64,000 nt of DNA from Saccharopolyspora_C sp047200635 (GCF_047200635.1 NZ_JBJZOI010000004.1:62001-126000); one strand, 5' to 3'. Shown: positions 32,355-41,974, counted from the first letter of the stretch. The notes: generated by a model from the sequence alone, not told the origin. Program-made: numbers and translations.

Positions 32355-35270
32355 GTGATCCGGCCCGGGCGCGGCAGGGCGCCGCTGCCCGGCACCGGCC
32401 TCGACCAGGAGGAGCGGATCGCGGCGCGGCCCTCCGCCCGGGCCGAGGCGTCCCCGCGCTCGGAACCGGACGCGGCGGCCGTGCTCACCTATCACCTGCG
32501 CTGCCTGCGGGAGGAGCCGAACCCCGAGCTGCTCCCGGTGGGCGCGGAGGGCGAGCGGTACGTCCCGCTGCGCGGTCCCGAGCGGTTGCTGTCCGGGGAT
32601 CTCGACGAGGACGGCCGCACCGGGACGTCCCCGGACGTCGCCGCCGTCATCGCCGGGGCGCGGGCCCGAGGGGAGCAGCTGTGGGCGGGTTACCCGGCCG
32701 TGGTGCTGCGCGGTGGCGAGGAGTTCGCCCCGCTGCTGCTGCGCCGCGTGGAGGCCGTCGAGTCCGCCTCCGGGATCCGGCTGCGCCCGGTCGGCCCGGT
32801 GTTGCCGCACCCGGGACTGGCGCGCCGGAAGCTCGGGACCGAAGGAGCCGCCGAGCTGCGTGAGGTCTTCGCCCCGGACTGGGACGGTGGGCGGCGGCAG
32901 CGGATGGCCGCCGAGGTGCGAACCCTGCTGCGCGAGACCTACCGGTGGCCGGGGGACGCCGCGCTCGCCCCGGACTGCCCGGACGACGCGCTCGACGGCC
33001 ACCTCCGGGACGGCGCGCGCAACACGGCGGTGCTGCTGGCGCTGCGGCGCGGGGATCCCGCCGACGCCGGGGTGCTCGACGACCTCGGGGCGCTGGAGGC
33101 GGAACGGCACGCCCGGGACCGGGGCACCGCGCTCGGCGCGCTGCTCGACGGCGACACCGCCCGGACCGACGAGCCGCCACCGGTCGCGTCCCCCTGGCCG
33201 CTCGGCGCCCGGCAACGCGCGGCGCTGGCCTCGGCGATGACACGGCGGTTGAGCACCGTCACCGGTCCTCCCGGCACCGGCAAGAGCCGGCTGGCCGCGA
33301 GCATCGTCACCACCGCCATCGCCGCCGGGCAACGGGTGCTGGTGGTCACCGGCGAGGACAGGACCGCGGACGAGGTGTGGCGGCGCTGCGAACGACTCGC
33401 CCCGGGCGCGCTGGTGCGCATCGGTTCGCGGCCGGGCCGGTCGGCCGATGCGGCGCGCGCTCTCCGCGCGGCGGAGACCGGGGAGCCGGACTTGGCGAAC
33501 GCGCTCGCCGAGCTCGTCGCCGCCAGCCGGGTCGCCGCCCGGGTCCGCCGCGACCTGGACGCCGTCGCACGGATCGACGCGGCCCTGCGCGAGGCCGGCG
33601 AGATCCGGCGCGCGGTGGCCCGGGAACTGGAGGTGAGCGGCGCGGAGCTCGCCCGGCGCCTCGGCCCCCGCCCGCAGGGCTGGGTGCGGCGCGCGCGGGG
33701 CGCGGCGGGTGCTCGGCTGCTGGCGGGCTGGCGGCGGTCCCTGGTGCTGCGCGCGCTGGGGCTCCGCCCGGTCGCCCCCGGTGCTCCGGACCCTGGCGCG
33801 ACCTGCCGGCGGGTCGCGGACTTCGCCGCCGCCGAGCGGACCTGGCGGGAGCGGCGGGCCCAGCTGCGGTACCTCCCGGAGGACGCCGCGCTCGCCGAGA
33901 CCCTCCGCGCGGCGGAGGATTCGGCGTGCGGTGCCGCCACCGCGCTCCTGCGCGCGGCGGTGCGCGGCACCGCCGACGAGGGCCGCGAGGAGATCCGCGC
34001 CCTGGTGTCGGGCGACCCGGCCGGGCTGGAGGCCGCGCTGCGGCACGTGCGCGGGTGGGCCGCTACCTGCCGGTCGGCGCCCCGGTTCCCGCTGAAGCCG
34101 GGCCTGTTCGACCTGGTGGTGATCGACGACGCGCACGACTGCCGCATCGCCGCCGCCCTGCCGCTGCTGCACCGGGCCCGGCGCGCGGTGGTGCTCGGCG
34201 ACCTGGCGCGTTCCCCGAGGCGGACGGGACCCGATGCCGCGACCGAGTCCTCCGTTCGGCGCGAGCTGGGAATGTCCGCCGACCGGCTGGAGAATCGCGC
34301 GCTGAGCTCCGGGCGGCACTCGATCCTGCACGCCGCCGAGCGCGCCACCGGCGGCGCGGTGGCGCTCGACGAGCACCACCGCTGCCACCCGCGCATCGCC
34401 GAGACCGCGCACCGGCTGACCGGCGGTCCCGAACCGGTGGTGCTCACCGATGTCCGGGGCAGACCCGCGCTGGAGCGCCCGGCCGTCGAGTGGCAGCACG
34501 TCCCGGGCCGGGCCGCGGTCCCGGAATCCGGTGGCAGCTGGCAGAACCCGGCCGAGGCCGACGTGGTGGTGCGGGTCGTCTCCGCGCTGCGCCGCGCGCT
34601 GCCGGCGGGGGCCGCGATCGGCGTGCTGACGCCGTTCCGACCGCAGGCGCGGCTGCTGGAGCGTCGGCTCGCCGGGTTCCCCCGGGTGCGCACCGGCACC
34701 CCGCGCTCCTTCGGGGGCGGCGAGTGCGACGCGGTCGTGTTCTCCCCGGTGGCCGCCCCCGGCATGGCGCCCGCCTCGGTGGCCTGGCTGGAGCGGCGGC
34801 GCGACCTGTGGCACGCGGCGGTCACCCGCGCCCGGTCGCAGTTCGTGGTGGTGGGGGACGCGGCGTTCTGGGGCAGCCGCCCCGGCATCGGCGCCGAGGT
34901 GCTCGCGGCCGTGCGCGGGGGACCGTCGGCGCCCGTGCCCGGCGAGCACCGGGAGCGGCTGCGCGAGGTGCTGCCGCCGGGGGTGTCGGTGCAGTTCGGC
35001 CAGGTGCTGCACGGGCACCGCGTGGACGCCTCGATCTCCGATGGCGGGGTCCCGTTGTCGGTGCTGCTGGACCGGGGTCCCGAGGACGGAGCGGATCCGG
35101 GCGAGCACCTGCACCGGATGCTGCGCCGCCGCGAGCTGCTGGACCCCGAGCCCGGGGTGCGCTCCGCCGTGCGGCTTCCGGTGTGGCGCCTGCACGACTT
35201 CGAGGACGTGGCCGGGGTGCTCGGCCTGCGAGCGGATCCGCGCCAGGCGCTCGCGACGGACCGGAACTGA
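32355..35270 (+). CDS. DNA2/UPF1-like superfamily 1 helicase/ATPase
   Basis: 971 aa. Walker A GPPGTGKSRLAASIV near residue 308; a Walker B-like DLVVIDDAHDC near 590; helicase motif region VVLGDLARSP; DEHHRCHPRIAETAH (motif III/IV area); GVLTPFRPQARLLERRL; and the SF1 motif VI-like AVTRARSQFVVVGD. The usual D-E-A-S/D of UPF1-like proteins is D-D-A-H here. The N-terminal 290 residues carry no recognisable domain. Such proteins unwind or translocate on RNA/DNA, and several are parts of defence islands. GTG 32355 has GGGAG 5 nt before it. Confidence 0.82.
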   Translation: MIRPGRGRAPLPGTGLDQEERIAARPSARAEASPRSEPDAAAVLTYHLRCLREEPNPELLPVGAEGERYVPLRGPERLLSGDLDEDGRTGTSPDVAAVIAGARARGEQLWAGYPAVVLRGGEEFAPLLLRRVEAVESASGIRLRPVGPVLPHPGLARRKLGTEGAAELREVFAPDWDGGRRQRMAAEVRTLLRETYRWPGDAALAPDCPDDALDGHLRDGARNTAVLLALRRGDPADAGVLDDLGALEAERHARDRGTALGALLDGDTARTDEPPPVASPWPLGARQRAALASAMTRRLSTVTGPPGTGKSRLAASIVTTAIAAGQRVLVVTGEDRTADEVWRRCERLAPGALVRIGSRPGRSADAARALRAAETGEPDLANALAELVAASRVAARVRRDLDAVARIDAALREAGEIRRAVARELEVSGAELARRLGPRPQGWVRRARGAAGARLLAGWRRSLVLRALGLRPVAPGAPDPGATCRRVADFAAAERTWRERRAQLRYLPEDAALAETLRAAEDSACGAATALLRAAVRGTADEGREEIRALVSGDPAGLEAALRHVRGWAATCRSAPRFPLKPGLFDLVVIDDAHDCRIAAALPLLHRARRAVVLGDLARSPRRTGPDAATESSVRRELGMSADRLENRALSSGRHSILHAAERATGGAVALDEHHRCHPRIAETAHRLTGGPEPVVLTDVRGRPALERPAVEWQHVPGRAAVPESGGSWQNPAEADVVVRVVSALRRALPAGAAIGVLTPFRPQARLLERRLAGFPRVRTGTPRSFGGGECDAVVFSPVAAPGMAPASVAWLERRRDLWHAAVTRARSQFVVVGDAAFWGSRPGIGAEVLAAVRGGPSAPVPGEHRERLREVLPPGVSVQFGQVLHGHRVDASISDGGVPLSVLLDRGPEDGADPGEHLHRMLRRRELLDPEPGVRSAVRLPVWRLHDFEDVAGVLGLRADPRQALATDRN

Positions 35271-35321
35271 GCGGTGCCCGCGGCGCGGACCAGTGCCTCG
35301 ACGCGGCAGGTCGTCGCCCGC

Positions 35322-35640
35322 CTAGCCGACGGTCTTGAGCACCACCTCCAGCGGCGACCAGTCGTTCTCCGCGGTGCGGGGCGCGGCCGTGGCTGTTCCC
35401 CGGACCGGAGCAGTCGCCCACCCCGTCTCCGTCGAGGTCCTCGTCGAACCCGCACCTCCGGCGCGCGAAGCGGTCCTCGTCGATCGCGGAGTCGTACGAG
35501 ACCGTCGAGTCCTCGGTGGGCTCGGCGAGGCTCCGGCCGATCCCCGTCGCCCACCCGCCGTCCCGGCCCCGGTCGCCCTCCGCGATTCGCGCAGCCCGTC
35601 GGTGCAGCCGGAACCGCCGTCCCGGGCGGCCGCGCGGACC
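35322..35640 (-). pseudogene. Frameshifted gene remnant
   Basis: The 412-bp gap between two genes carries strongly G/C-third coding sequence on the minus strand, but in two frames. One frame reads DGGWATGIGRSLAEPTED, then STVSYDSAIDEDRF and CGFDEDLDGDGVGD; the other ends TAENDWSPLEVVLKTVG with a stop at 35324. Switching between them needs at least one frameshift near 35405. There is no start codon with a ribosome site. DLDGDGVGD looks like a calcium-binding loop. The family is unknown. It may instead be a sequencing error in a real small gene. Confidence 0.4.
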
Positions 35641-35682
35641 GTCCGCCGCGCGAGGAACGGGACGAACGGTCCGTCCGCCCCG

Positions 35683-38007
35683 TCAGGTCAGCAGGTCGAG
35701 GGAGGCCCGGATGATCGCATCGGTGTCGAGGCCGTGGTGGCGGTGGACGTCGTCCAGGGAACCGGACTGCCCGAAGTCCGTCACGCCGAGCGTGGTGCTC
35801 GGGACCCGGTTCACCGTCGCGAGGAACGCCAGCGTGTGCGGGTGGCCGTCGCTGATCGTCACCAGCGGGGCGGCGCGGTGCGCGGGGAAGGCCTGGTCGA
35901 GGATCCAGGTCGACCCGTCCTGCCTGCCCTGCCGCGCCCGCAGCGCCCGGAACAGCAGGTCGGGGCTGGTCACGCACACCACGTCGGCGTCCACCCCGGC
36001 CTGGGCCAGGCGGTCCGCGGCGGCCAGCGACTCCGGCACCGTCACGCCCATCGCGGCGATGGTCAGCTTCGGTTCCGCCGCGCTGCGCAGCGGGTAGGCC
36101 CCGGCGACCACCTGCCGCCTGCGGCGCTCCCGCGCGGCCGGGTCCGCCGGCACCGCCGCGAGGGACTGGTCCACCGGCCGGGTCGACAGCCGCAGGTAGG
36201 CGGAGGATCCGTCCGGCTTGCCGAGCCGCGCCAGCGAGGCCAGCAGCGCCCACTCCACGTCGATCGCGAAGGCGGGCTCGTAGCTGACGCAGCCGGGCTG
36301 CTCCAGGCCGATCGACGGGGTCTTGATGGACTGGTGCGCCCCGCCCTCGGGCGCGAGGCTCACCCCGGACGGCGTCCCGACCAGGATCGACTGCCCGCCC
36401 GCGTAGAGGCCGAACGCCCACGGCTCCAGCGCCCGCTCCACGAACGGGTCGTAGAGCACGCCGATCGGCAGCAGCGGCTCGCCCCAGCGGCTCCAGGTCG
36501 CGCCGAGCTCGCCCAGCAGCCCGACCAGGTTCGTCTCCGCGATCCCCAGCTCCAGGTGCTGACCGGTGGGCTGCTCGCGCCAGTGCAGGATGGTCTCGGC
36601 GTCGTCGGCGAACCAGTCCCGGCGCTGCCGCGAGGACCAGACGCCGACCTTGTTCACCCAGCCGCCGAGGTTGGTGGTGGAGCTGACGTCCGGGCACACC
36701 GTGACCACGCGCCGCGCGGCCTCGGGGGACTGCCGGGTGAGGTCGAGCAGCACCCGGCCCAGCGCGGCCTGGGTGGTCGCGGTGCCCGCCGGGGTGCGCC
36801 CGATGTCCTGCGGCAGCGCGGGCGGCGGAGTGCTCGCCGGGGTCTCGCGGCGCAGGCGGCGGCCCGTCTCGGCGCAGCGCCGCTCGGCCGCACCGCCGGC
36901 GGGGAAGCGCTGCCACGGGTCGTCGGCCGAGGCGCCGAGCCGCGGTGCGAGCTCGGCGAACTGCTCGTGGGTGAGCAGCGAGGAGTGGTTCTGGGGGTGC
37001 CCCTCGGTCGGCAGGCCGTGGCCCTTCACGGTGTAGGCGAAGATCACCGTCGGCCGGGCGTCGTCGATCTCGGCGAACACGTCGCGCAGCGCACCGAGGT
37101 CGTGGCCACCGAGGTTGCGCACCGCCGCCAGCAGCGTCTCGTCGTCGAGCCCGGCCAGCAGTCCCGCGATGGTCTCGCGGTCCGCGCCGTCCCCGGGCAG
37201 CCGGTCGCGCAGCTGGGAGGTGTCGCAGCGCAGCAGCCGCTGGTACTCGGGGTTGGTCATCGCGTCGATGCGCTCGCGCAGCGCCGCGCCGCCGGGGCGG
37301 GCGAACAGCTCCTCCAGCAGCCTGCCGTACTTGAGCTCCAGGGTCTGCCAGCCCGCGGCGGCGAACATCCCGCGCAGTCGCCCGGCGGCGATGTTCGGCA
37401 CCACCCGGTCCAGGGACTGCCGGTTGAGGTCCACGATCCACACCAGCTCGCCGAGCTCGGAGACCGCGGGGTCCAGGATCGCTTCCCACACCGCGCCCTC
37501 GTCCAGCTCCGCGTCCCCGACCAGCGAGAACTGCCGTCCGGTGCCGCCGCGCTCGGTCGTGGAGCGCACGTAGCGGCGGGCCAGCGCGCCCCAGATCGGC
37601 GCGGTGGCGCCGATGCCGACCGAACCCGTCGAGTAGTCCACCGGGTCCGGGTCCTTGGACCGGCTCGGGTAGCTCTGCAGGCCGCCGTACTCGCGCAGCG
37701 TCGGCAGGTAGCGCTCGTCGAGCTCGCCGATCAGGTAGTTGATCGCGTGCAGCACGGGGGAGGCGTGCGGCTTCACCGACACCCGGTCGTCGGGGCCGAG
37801 CTCGTGGAACCACAGCGCCGTCATGATCGAGACCATCGACGCGCAGGAGGCCTGGTGCCCGCCGACCTTGAGACCCGTCGGGTTCGGCCGGTTCCGGTTC
37901 GCCTCGTGGATGATCGCCGTGGACAGCCACAGCACGCGCCGCTCGATCTCGGCCAGCACCGCGTCCTGGTGCGTCGTGCGCTGGGTGGCGACTGCGTCGT
38001 CCGCCAT
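35683..38007 (-). CDS. AceE-like homodimeric pyruvate dehydrogenase E1 / transketolase-family enzyme
   Basis: 774 aa. Thiamine-diphosphate enzyme: GLKVGGHQASCASMVSIMTA and HASPVLHAINYL open the first domain, VGDAELDEGAVWEA is the GDGxxxE-type cofactor motif, FAYTVKGHGLP follows, and the second domain has HLELGIAETNLVGLLGELG and APEGGAHQSI. This pattern matches AceE (decarboxylation of pyruvate for acetyl-CoA), but it is about 120 residues shorter than typical AceE and no E2/E3 genes are near. It could act on another 2-oxoacid. Its place beside a pathway predicted to release pyruvate is suggestive. ATG 38007 has GGGAGGAG 8 nt upstream. Confidence 0.85.
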   Translation of the reverse strand: MADDAVATQRTTHQDAVLAEIERRVLWLSTAIIHEANRNRPNPTGLKVGGHQASCASMVSIMTALWFHELGPDDRVSVKPHASPVLHAINYLIGELDERYLPTLREYGGLQSYPSRSKDPDPVDYSTGSVGIGATAPIWGALARRYVRSTTERGGTGRQFSLVGDAELDEGAVWEAILDPAVSELGELVWIVDLNRQSLDRVVPNIAAGRLRGMFAAAGWQTLELKYGRLLEELFARPGGAALRERIDAMTNPEYQRLLRCDTSQLRDRLPGDGADRETIAGLLAGLDDETLLAAVRNLGGHDLGALRDVFAEIDDARPTVIFAYTVKGHGLPTEGHPQNHSSLLTHEQFAELAPRLGASADDPWQRFPAGGAAERRCAETGRRLRRETPASTPPPALPQDIGRTPAGTATTQAALGRVLLDLTRQSPEAARRVVTVCPDVSSTTNLGGWVNKVGVWSSRQRRDWFADDAETILHWREQPTGQHLELGIAETNLVGLLGELGATWSRWGEPLLPIGVLYDPFVERALEPWAFGLYAGGQSILVGTPSGVSLAPEGGAHQSIKTPSIGLEQPGCVSYEPAFAIDVEWALLASLARLGKPDGSSAYLRLSTRPVDQSLAAVPADPAARERRRRQVVAGAYPLRSAAEPKLTIAAMGVTVPESLAAADRLAQAGVDADVVCVTSPDLLFRALRARQGRQDGSTWILDQAFPAHRAAPLVTISDGHPHTLAFLATVNRVPSTTLGVTDFGQSGSLDDVHRHHGLDTDAIIRASLDLLT

Positions 38008-38176
38008 CGGTCGAACTCCTCCCGGGCCGGGCGGCCGCCGGGCCGCCGCAGGGCGTGAACCTGAGAACCCCACCAACTCGGTGATCCCCGCACAAGAGGC
38101 CGAGCCGCGGGCGAGCAAGGTGCGCGGGACTTCCCGCACCCGCTCCACCGGAACTGGGCAGGTTGCCCGGTCCCGC

Positions 38177-38227
38177 GGGTGAACGGACCGTCCGGCCGAG
38201 CGGTTCGGACGAACGGGCCGTTCACCC
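38177..38227 (-). terminator. Long hairpin terminator of the CoA-ester operon
   Basis: An outer perfect 10-bp stem GGGTGAACGG / CCGTTCACCC encloses an inner stem CGTCCG / CGGACG. It begins 3 nt past the lyase stop codon and separates the operon from the AceE-like gene. Confidence 0.75.
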
Positions 38228-38230
38228 CGA

Positions 38231-39064
38231 TCAGCTCGCCGGGGCGTCGGCCTCGGCGAGGGCGAGCACCCGGTGGGCGCGGTGCACCACCGGCGGATCG
38301 ATCATGCGCCCGTCCACGACGAGCACGGCGAGGCCCGCTCGCTCCGCCTCCTCGGCGGCGCGCACCACGTCGCGGGCGGCGGCGACCTCGTCCGCGGCGG
38401 GGCGCATCGCCTCGTGCACCAGCGCCACCTGGCGGGGGTGCACGCACATCCGCCCGAAGAACCCGAACCGCAGCATCGCGGCGGTGTCCGCCCGGTAGGC
38501 CTCGGGGTCGTCGAGGGTCACCAGCACCGGCGCCGGTGGCGGGGCCAGCCCGGCGGCCGCGGCGGCGGCCACGATCCGGGAGCGCGCCCAGCGCAGCGGT
38601 TCGGGATCGACCTCCGGCGCGCAGACGCCGAGCTCGACGGCCAGGTCGTACTCGCCGAGGCTCAGCGCCGCGACCCGCTCCACCCCGGCGATCTCCCGGG
38701 CCTGCCACAGGCCGGCCGCGGTCTCGACCAACCCCAGCAGCGGGACCGAGCTGCGCGCCGAGACCTCACGGACGATCTCGGGCTCCGCCTTCGGCACGAC
38801 GATCCCCGCGCAGGTCCGCGCGCGCAGCGCGTCGAGGTCGGCTCCGGTGCTGCGGCCGTCGTTGTTGATCCGCACCCAGATCCGCCGCGCCCGCTCGGGG
38901 TCCTCGTCGAGCACCTCGACCAGCGCGTCGCGGGCGGCGTCCTTGCCGTCCACGTGCACGGCGTCCTCCAGGTCGGCCACCACCACGTCGGCGGTGGCCG
39001 CGGCCTTGCGCACCCGGTCCGGGCGGTCGGCGGGGCAGAACAGCCAGCTGCGCGGATTCACCAT
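38231..39064 (-). CDS. CitE-like CoA-ester lyase (HpcH/HpaI family)
   Basis: 277 aa. Opening RSWLFCPADRPDRVRKA, then ADVVVADLEDAV (metal ligands), RIWVRINNDG (substrate Arg), GIVVPKAE, PLLGLVETAAGL (Glu ligand), ALSLGEYDLAVELG and the CoA-region FGRMCVHPRQVALVHEA. This is the stand-alone citrate-lyase-beta-like group that cleaves 3-hydroxy- or citramalyl-type CoA esters (for example citramalyl-CoA to acetyl-CoA plus pyruvate). Last gene of the operon; ATG 39064 overlaps the acyl-CoA dehydrogenase gene by 7 nt. Confidence 0.9.
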   Translation of the reverse strand: MVNPRSWLFCPADRPDRVRKAAATADVVVADLEDAVHVDGKDAARDALVEVLDEDPERARRIWVRINNDGRSTGADLDALRARTCAGIVVPKAEPEIVREVSARSSVPLLGLVETAAGLWQAREIAGVERVAALSLGEYDLAVELGVCAPEVDPEPLRWARSRIVAAAAAAGLAPPPAPVLVTLDDPEAYRADTAAMLRFGFFGRMCVHPRQVALVHEAMRPAADEVAAARDVVRAAEEAERAGLAVLVVDGRMIDPPVVHRAHRVLALAEADAPAS

Positions 39065-40224
39065 CCGATCTTCCCCTTGCCGCTGGCCAGGGACTTCGCG
39101 ATGACGGTGCGCATGATGTCGCTGGTGCCCTCGCCGATGGTCATCAGGATCGAGTCGCGGTAGAGCCGTTCGATCTCGAACTCCGCCGAGTAGCCGTAAC
39201 CCCCGTGCACCCGCATCGATTCCTGCGCGGCCTGCAGCGCGACCTCGGAGGAGAACAGCTTCGCCATCCCGGTCTCCAGGTCCGCGCGCTCGCCGCTGTC
39301 GAGCTTGCTCGCCGACCAGTAGGACAGCAGACGCGCGGCCTGCAGCTGGGTGGCCATCTCCGCGATCCGGATCTGGATCGCCTGGAACTCCGCGATCGGC
39401 TTGCCGAACGCCTTGCGCTGCGAGGCGTAGGCCAACGCCTCGTCGTAGGAGCGCTGCGCGATGCCGAGGCTGCGCCCGGCGATGTTGAGCCGCCCGGTCT
39501 CCAGCGCCGACAGGACCTGCTGCATCCCGCGCCCCTCGACCCCGCCGAGCAGGTTCGCCGCGGGCACCCGCACGTCCTCGAAGACGACCTCGCAGGACTC
39601 GGTTCCCTTGTAGCCGAGCTTCGGGATGTCCTTGGTGACGGTGAACCCGGGCGTGCCCGCGTCCACCAGCAGCACGCTCATGCCCTTGTGCGCCGGCGAG
39701 GCGGAGCGATCGGTCTTCACCAGCACCGGCAGCGGATCCGCGTAGCGCGCGTTGGTGATCCACATCTTGCTGCCGTTGATGACGTAGTGATCGCCGTCGC
39801 GCTCGGCGGTGGTGCGGATGCCCTGCAGGTCGGTGCCCGCGTCCGGTTCGGTCAGCGCGATGCCGGTGCGGCGGGCGCCGGTGGCCAGGTCCGGCAGGTA
39901 GGTCCGCTTCTGCTCCTCGGTGCCGTGACGGTTGATCATCCAGGTGGACACCGAGTGGCTGCCCAGGATGCCGGCCACGCCCATCCAGCCCCGGGCGATC
40001 TCCTCGAACACGAGCGTGAACGAGACGAAGTCCGCGTCCACCCCGCCGTACTCCTCGGGGATCATCAGGCCGAACAGGCCGAGCTCGGCCATCTTCGCCA
40101 CGATCTCGGTGGGGTAGCGGCCCTCGTGCTCCCAGTCCTTGGCCACCGGCACGATCTCGGTGTCCACGAAGTCCCGCAGGACTTGCTGGAACTGGGCCTG
40201 GTCCTCGTTCAGCCGGAAATCCAC
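39058..40224 (-). CDS. Acyl-CoA dehydrogenase
   Basis: 388 aa flavoenzyme. Signatures: LFGLMIPEEYGG, GIALTEPDAGTDLQGI, KMWITNARYAD, YKGTESCEVVFEDVRVP, and at the end VHGGYGYSAEFEIERLYRD followed by IGEGTSDIMR, where Glu of GEGT is the catalytic base. It oxidises a short or branched acyl-CoA at C2-C3. The CoA-transferase gene upstream overlaps by 16 nt and the lyase downstream by 7 nt, so the operon is tightly coupled. Confidence 0.94.
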   Translation of the reverse strand: MDFRLNEDQAQFQQVLRDFVDTEIVPVAKDWEHEGRYPTEIVAKMAELGLFGLMIPEEYGGVDADFVSFTLVFEEIARGWMGVAGILGSHSVSTWMINRHGTEEQKRTYLPDLATGARRTGIALTEPDAGTDLQGIRTTAERDGDHYVINGSKMWITNARYADPLPVLVKTDRSASPAHKGMSVLLVDAGTPGFTVTKDIPKLGYKGTESCEVVFEDVRVPAANLLGGVEGRGMQQVLSALETGRLNIAGRSLGIAQRSYDEALAYASQRKAFGKPIAEFQAIQIRIAEMATQLQAARLLSYWSASKLDSGERADLETGMAKLFSSEVALQAAQESMRVHGGYGYSAEFEIERLYRDSILMTIGEGTSDIMRTVIAKSLASGKGKIGW

Positions 40225-41438
40225 GGCGCGTCCTCCTCGGTTCCGAATGCGCCTTCGCCCGCCAGCCGGCGGAACTCGGCGTCCTGCACGCCCAGCAGGT
40301 CCCGCAGCGCGGCCGCGGTGTGCTCACCCAGGAACGGGGCCCGCTGGTGCTCGGCGCGGGGTTCTCCCGCGCGCACCGGCGAGGCGACCTGCTTGACCTG
40401 GCCGAAGCGCGGGTGCTCGGTGGTCACGACCATGCCGCGCGCGGCGGTGTGCTCCTCGCGCAGCGCCTGCGGGACGGTGTTGATCGGCGCGCACGGCACG
40501 CCGGCGGCCTCCAGGTCCGCGAGCCACTCCGCGGTGCTGCGGCGGGCGAGCTCGTCCTCGATGAGCTTCACGCAGGCCGCCGAGTTCGCGTAGCGGTCGG
40601 CGGTGGTGGCGAAGCGCTCCTCCGCCGCCCAGGACGGGGAACCCAGCACGGTCACGAACTTCTCCCAGAACTTCTGCTTCGCGCAGCCGATCACGATCCA
40701 CGAGTCGGAGGTGGGGAAGTTCTGGAAGGGCACCAGGCTCGGGTGCGCGGAGTGGTGGGTCCGCCGCGGCTCGAAGTCGGCGTTGAGGTGCCAGGTCGCC
40801 AGGTAGGTGAGCATCCCGATGGCGGTGTCGTAGAGGCTCACGTCGCAATCCGAGCCGACGCCGTCGCGGCGGGCGCCGTGGATCGCCGACAGCAGCGAGA
40901 TCGCCGCCACCAGGCCGCCGGAGTAGTCCACCATGGACAGACCGGACTTGGTGGGCGGCCCGTCGGGTTCGCCGGTCACCGACATCCAGCCGGCCAGCCC
41001 CTGCAGCATGTAGTCGTAGCCGGGCTGCTTCGCGCGCGGTCCGGTCATGCCGTAACCCGACAGCGAGCAGCACACGATCCGCGGGTTGATGTGTTCCAGG
41101 TCCTCGTAGCGGATGCCCATCTTCGCGGGGACGTCGCCGCGCAGGTTCGAGTAGACCGCGTCGCTGACGGAGACCAGCTTCTCGAAGACCTCCCGGCCCG
41201 CCGGGCTGGTCAGGTCGAGCACCACGGAGCGCTTGTTGCGGTTGAACGCCTCGAAGAACAGCGAGTCGCCGTCCTCGGCGTAGGGCGGGGTGAGGCGCCC
41301 GACGTCCCCGCCGAAGCGGGGGTCCTCGATCTTGATGACCTCGGCGCCCAGGTCCGCCAGGTGCACCGACCCGAACGGCCCCGCGCCGTACTGCTCCACG
41401 GCGAGGATCCGGACGTCCTCCAGCGGCAGCCTGCTCAT
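40209..41438 (-). CDS. CaiB/BaiF family (class III) CoA-transferase
   Basis: 409 aa. Family motifs: AVEQYGAGPFGSVHLADLGA, VIKIEDPRFGGD, NRNKRSVVLDLTSPAGRE, SGYGMTGPRAKQPGYDYMLQ, and the catalytic Asp in SGLSMVDYSGGL (about residue 172). These enzymes move CoA between carboxylic acids through enzyme-bound anhydrides, typically succinyl-CoA to a dicarboxylate. It would activate the acid substrate of this pathway. ATG 41438 overlaps the MaoC stop (ATGA). Confidence 0.93.
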   Translation of the reverse strand: MSRLPLEDVRILAVEQYGAGPFGSVHLADLGAEVIKIEDPRFGGDVGRLTPPYAEDGDSLFFEAFNRNKRSVVLDLTSPAGREVFEKLVSVSDAVYSNLRGDVPAKMGIRYEDLEHINPRIVCCSLSGYGMTGPRAKQPGYDYMLQGLAGWMSVTGEPDGPPTKSGLSMVDYSGGLVAAISLLSAIHGARRDGVGSDCDVSLYDTAIGMLTYLATWHLNADFEPRRTHHSAHPSLVPFQNFPTSDSWIVIGCAKQKFWEKFVTVLGSPSWAAEERFATTADRYANSAACVKLIEDELARRSTAEWLADLEAAGVPCAPINTVPQALREEHTAARGMVVTTEHPRFGQVKQVASPVRAGEPRAEHQRAPFLGEHTAAALRDLLGVQDAEFRRLAGEGAFGTEEDAPWISG

Positions 41439-41974
41439 GCCTGACCTCCGTGCTCGTCCAGCGACAGCGGGCCGTTCTTCGCGCTGGGGAAGGAGTCGAT
41501 CGCCGCCGCGTGCTCGCGCTTGTAGATCAGCACCGTGCGGTCGAAGGACAGGCACTGGTCGCCCTCGGCGTTGAGGGCGCGGGTGTGCACGTTGATCAGC
41601 CCCGCGTAAGGCTTCGACTTCGATTCCCGCTTCCCGGTGCAGATCGACTCCCCGTAGAGGGTGTCGCCGACGTAGACGGGGTGGGTGAGCTGGATGTTGG
41701 TCATCGCGAGGTTCGCCACCGCGCGCTGGCTGATGTCGCTGACGCTCTGCCCGAGCAGCATCGCGATCGTCAGGCCCGAGTTGACCAGGACCTTCCCGAA
41801 CGGCGTCTTCGAGGCGTAGTGCGCGTCGAAGTGCGCGGGATGGGTGTTCATCGTGAGCAAGGTGAACCAGGTGTTGTCCGCCTCGCTGATCGTGCGCCCG
41901 AGCGGGTGCTGGTAGACGTCCCCGACGACGAAGTCCTCGAAGTAGCGCCCTTGCTGACCTCCGTGCACGGCCAC
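41435..41974 (-). CDS. MaoC-family enoyl-CoA hydratase
   Basis: 179 aa hot-dog-fold protein. GRYFEDFVVGDVYQHPLGRT, NTHPAHFDAHYASKTPFGKV (hydratase motif with Asp and His) and LVNSGLTIAMLLGQ. The size and neighbours match itaconyl-/mesaconyl-CoA hydratase-type proteins found next to CitE-like lyases. It adds water to the enoyl-CoA before cleavage. The start is set at GTG 41974, which has AGGAGGT exactly 6 nt upstream; the longer frame to 42073 has neither family similarity nor a ribosome site. First gene of the operon. Confidence 0.9.
   Translation of the reverse strand: MAVHGGQQGRYFEDFVVGDVYQHPLGRTISEADNTWFTLLTMNTHPAHFDAHYASKTPFGKVLVNSGLTIAMLLGQSVSDISQRAVANLAMTNIQLTHPVYVGDTLYGESICTGKRESKSKPYAGLINVHTRALNAEGDQCLSFDRTVLIYKREHAAAIDSFPSAKNGPLSLDEHGGQA

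Noticed and set aside
32939..38095. Very long minus-strand open frame across the helicase and AceE-like region
   Set aside because: It is an antisense shadow produced by high GC content. Its translation is Arg/Pro/Ala-rich low-complexity sequence without domains, and real genes occupy other frames.
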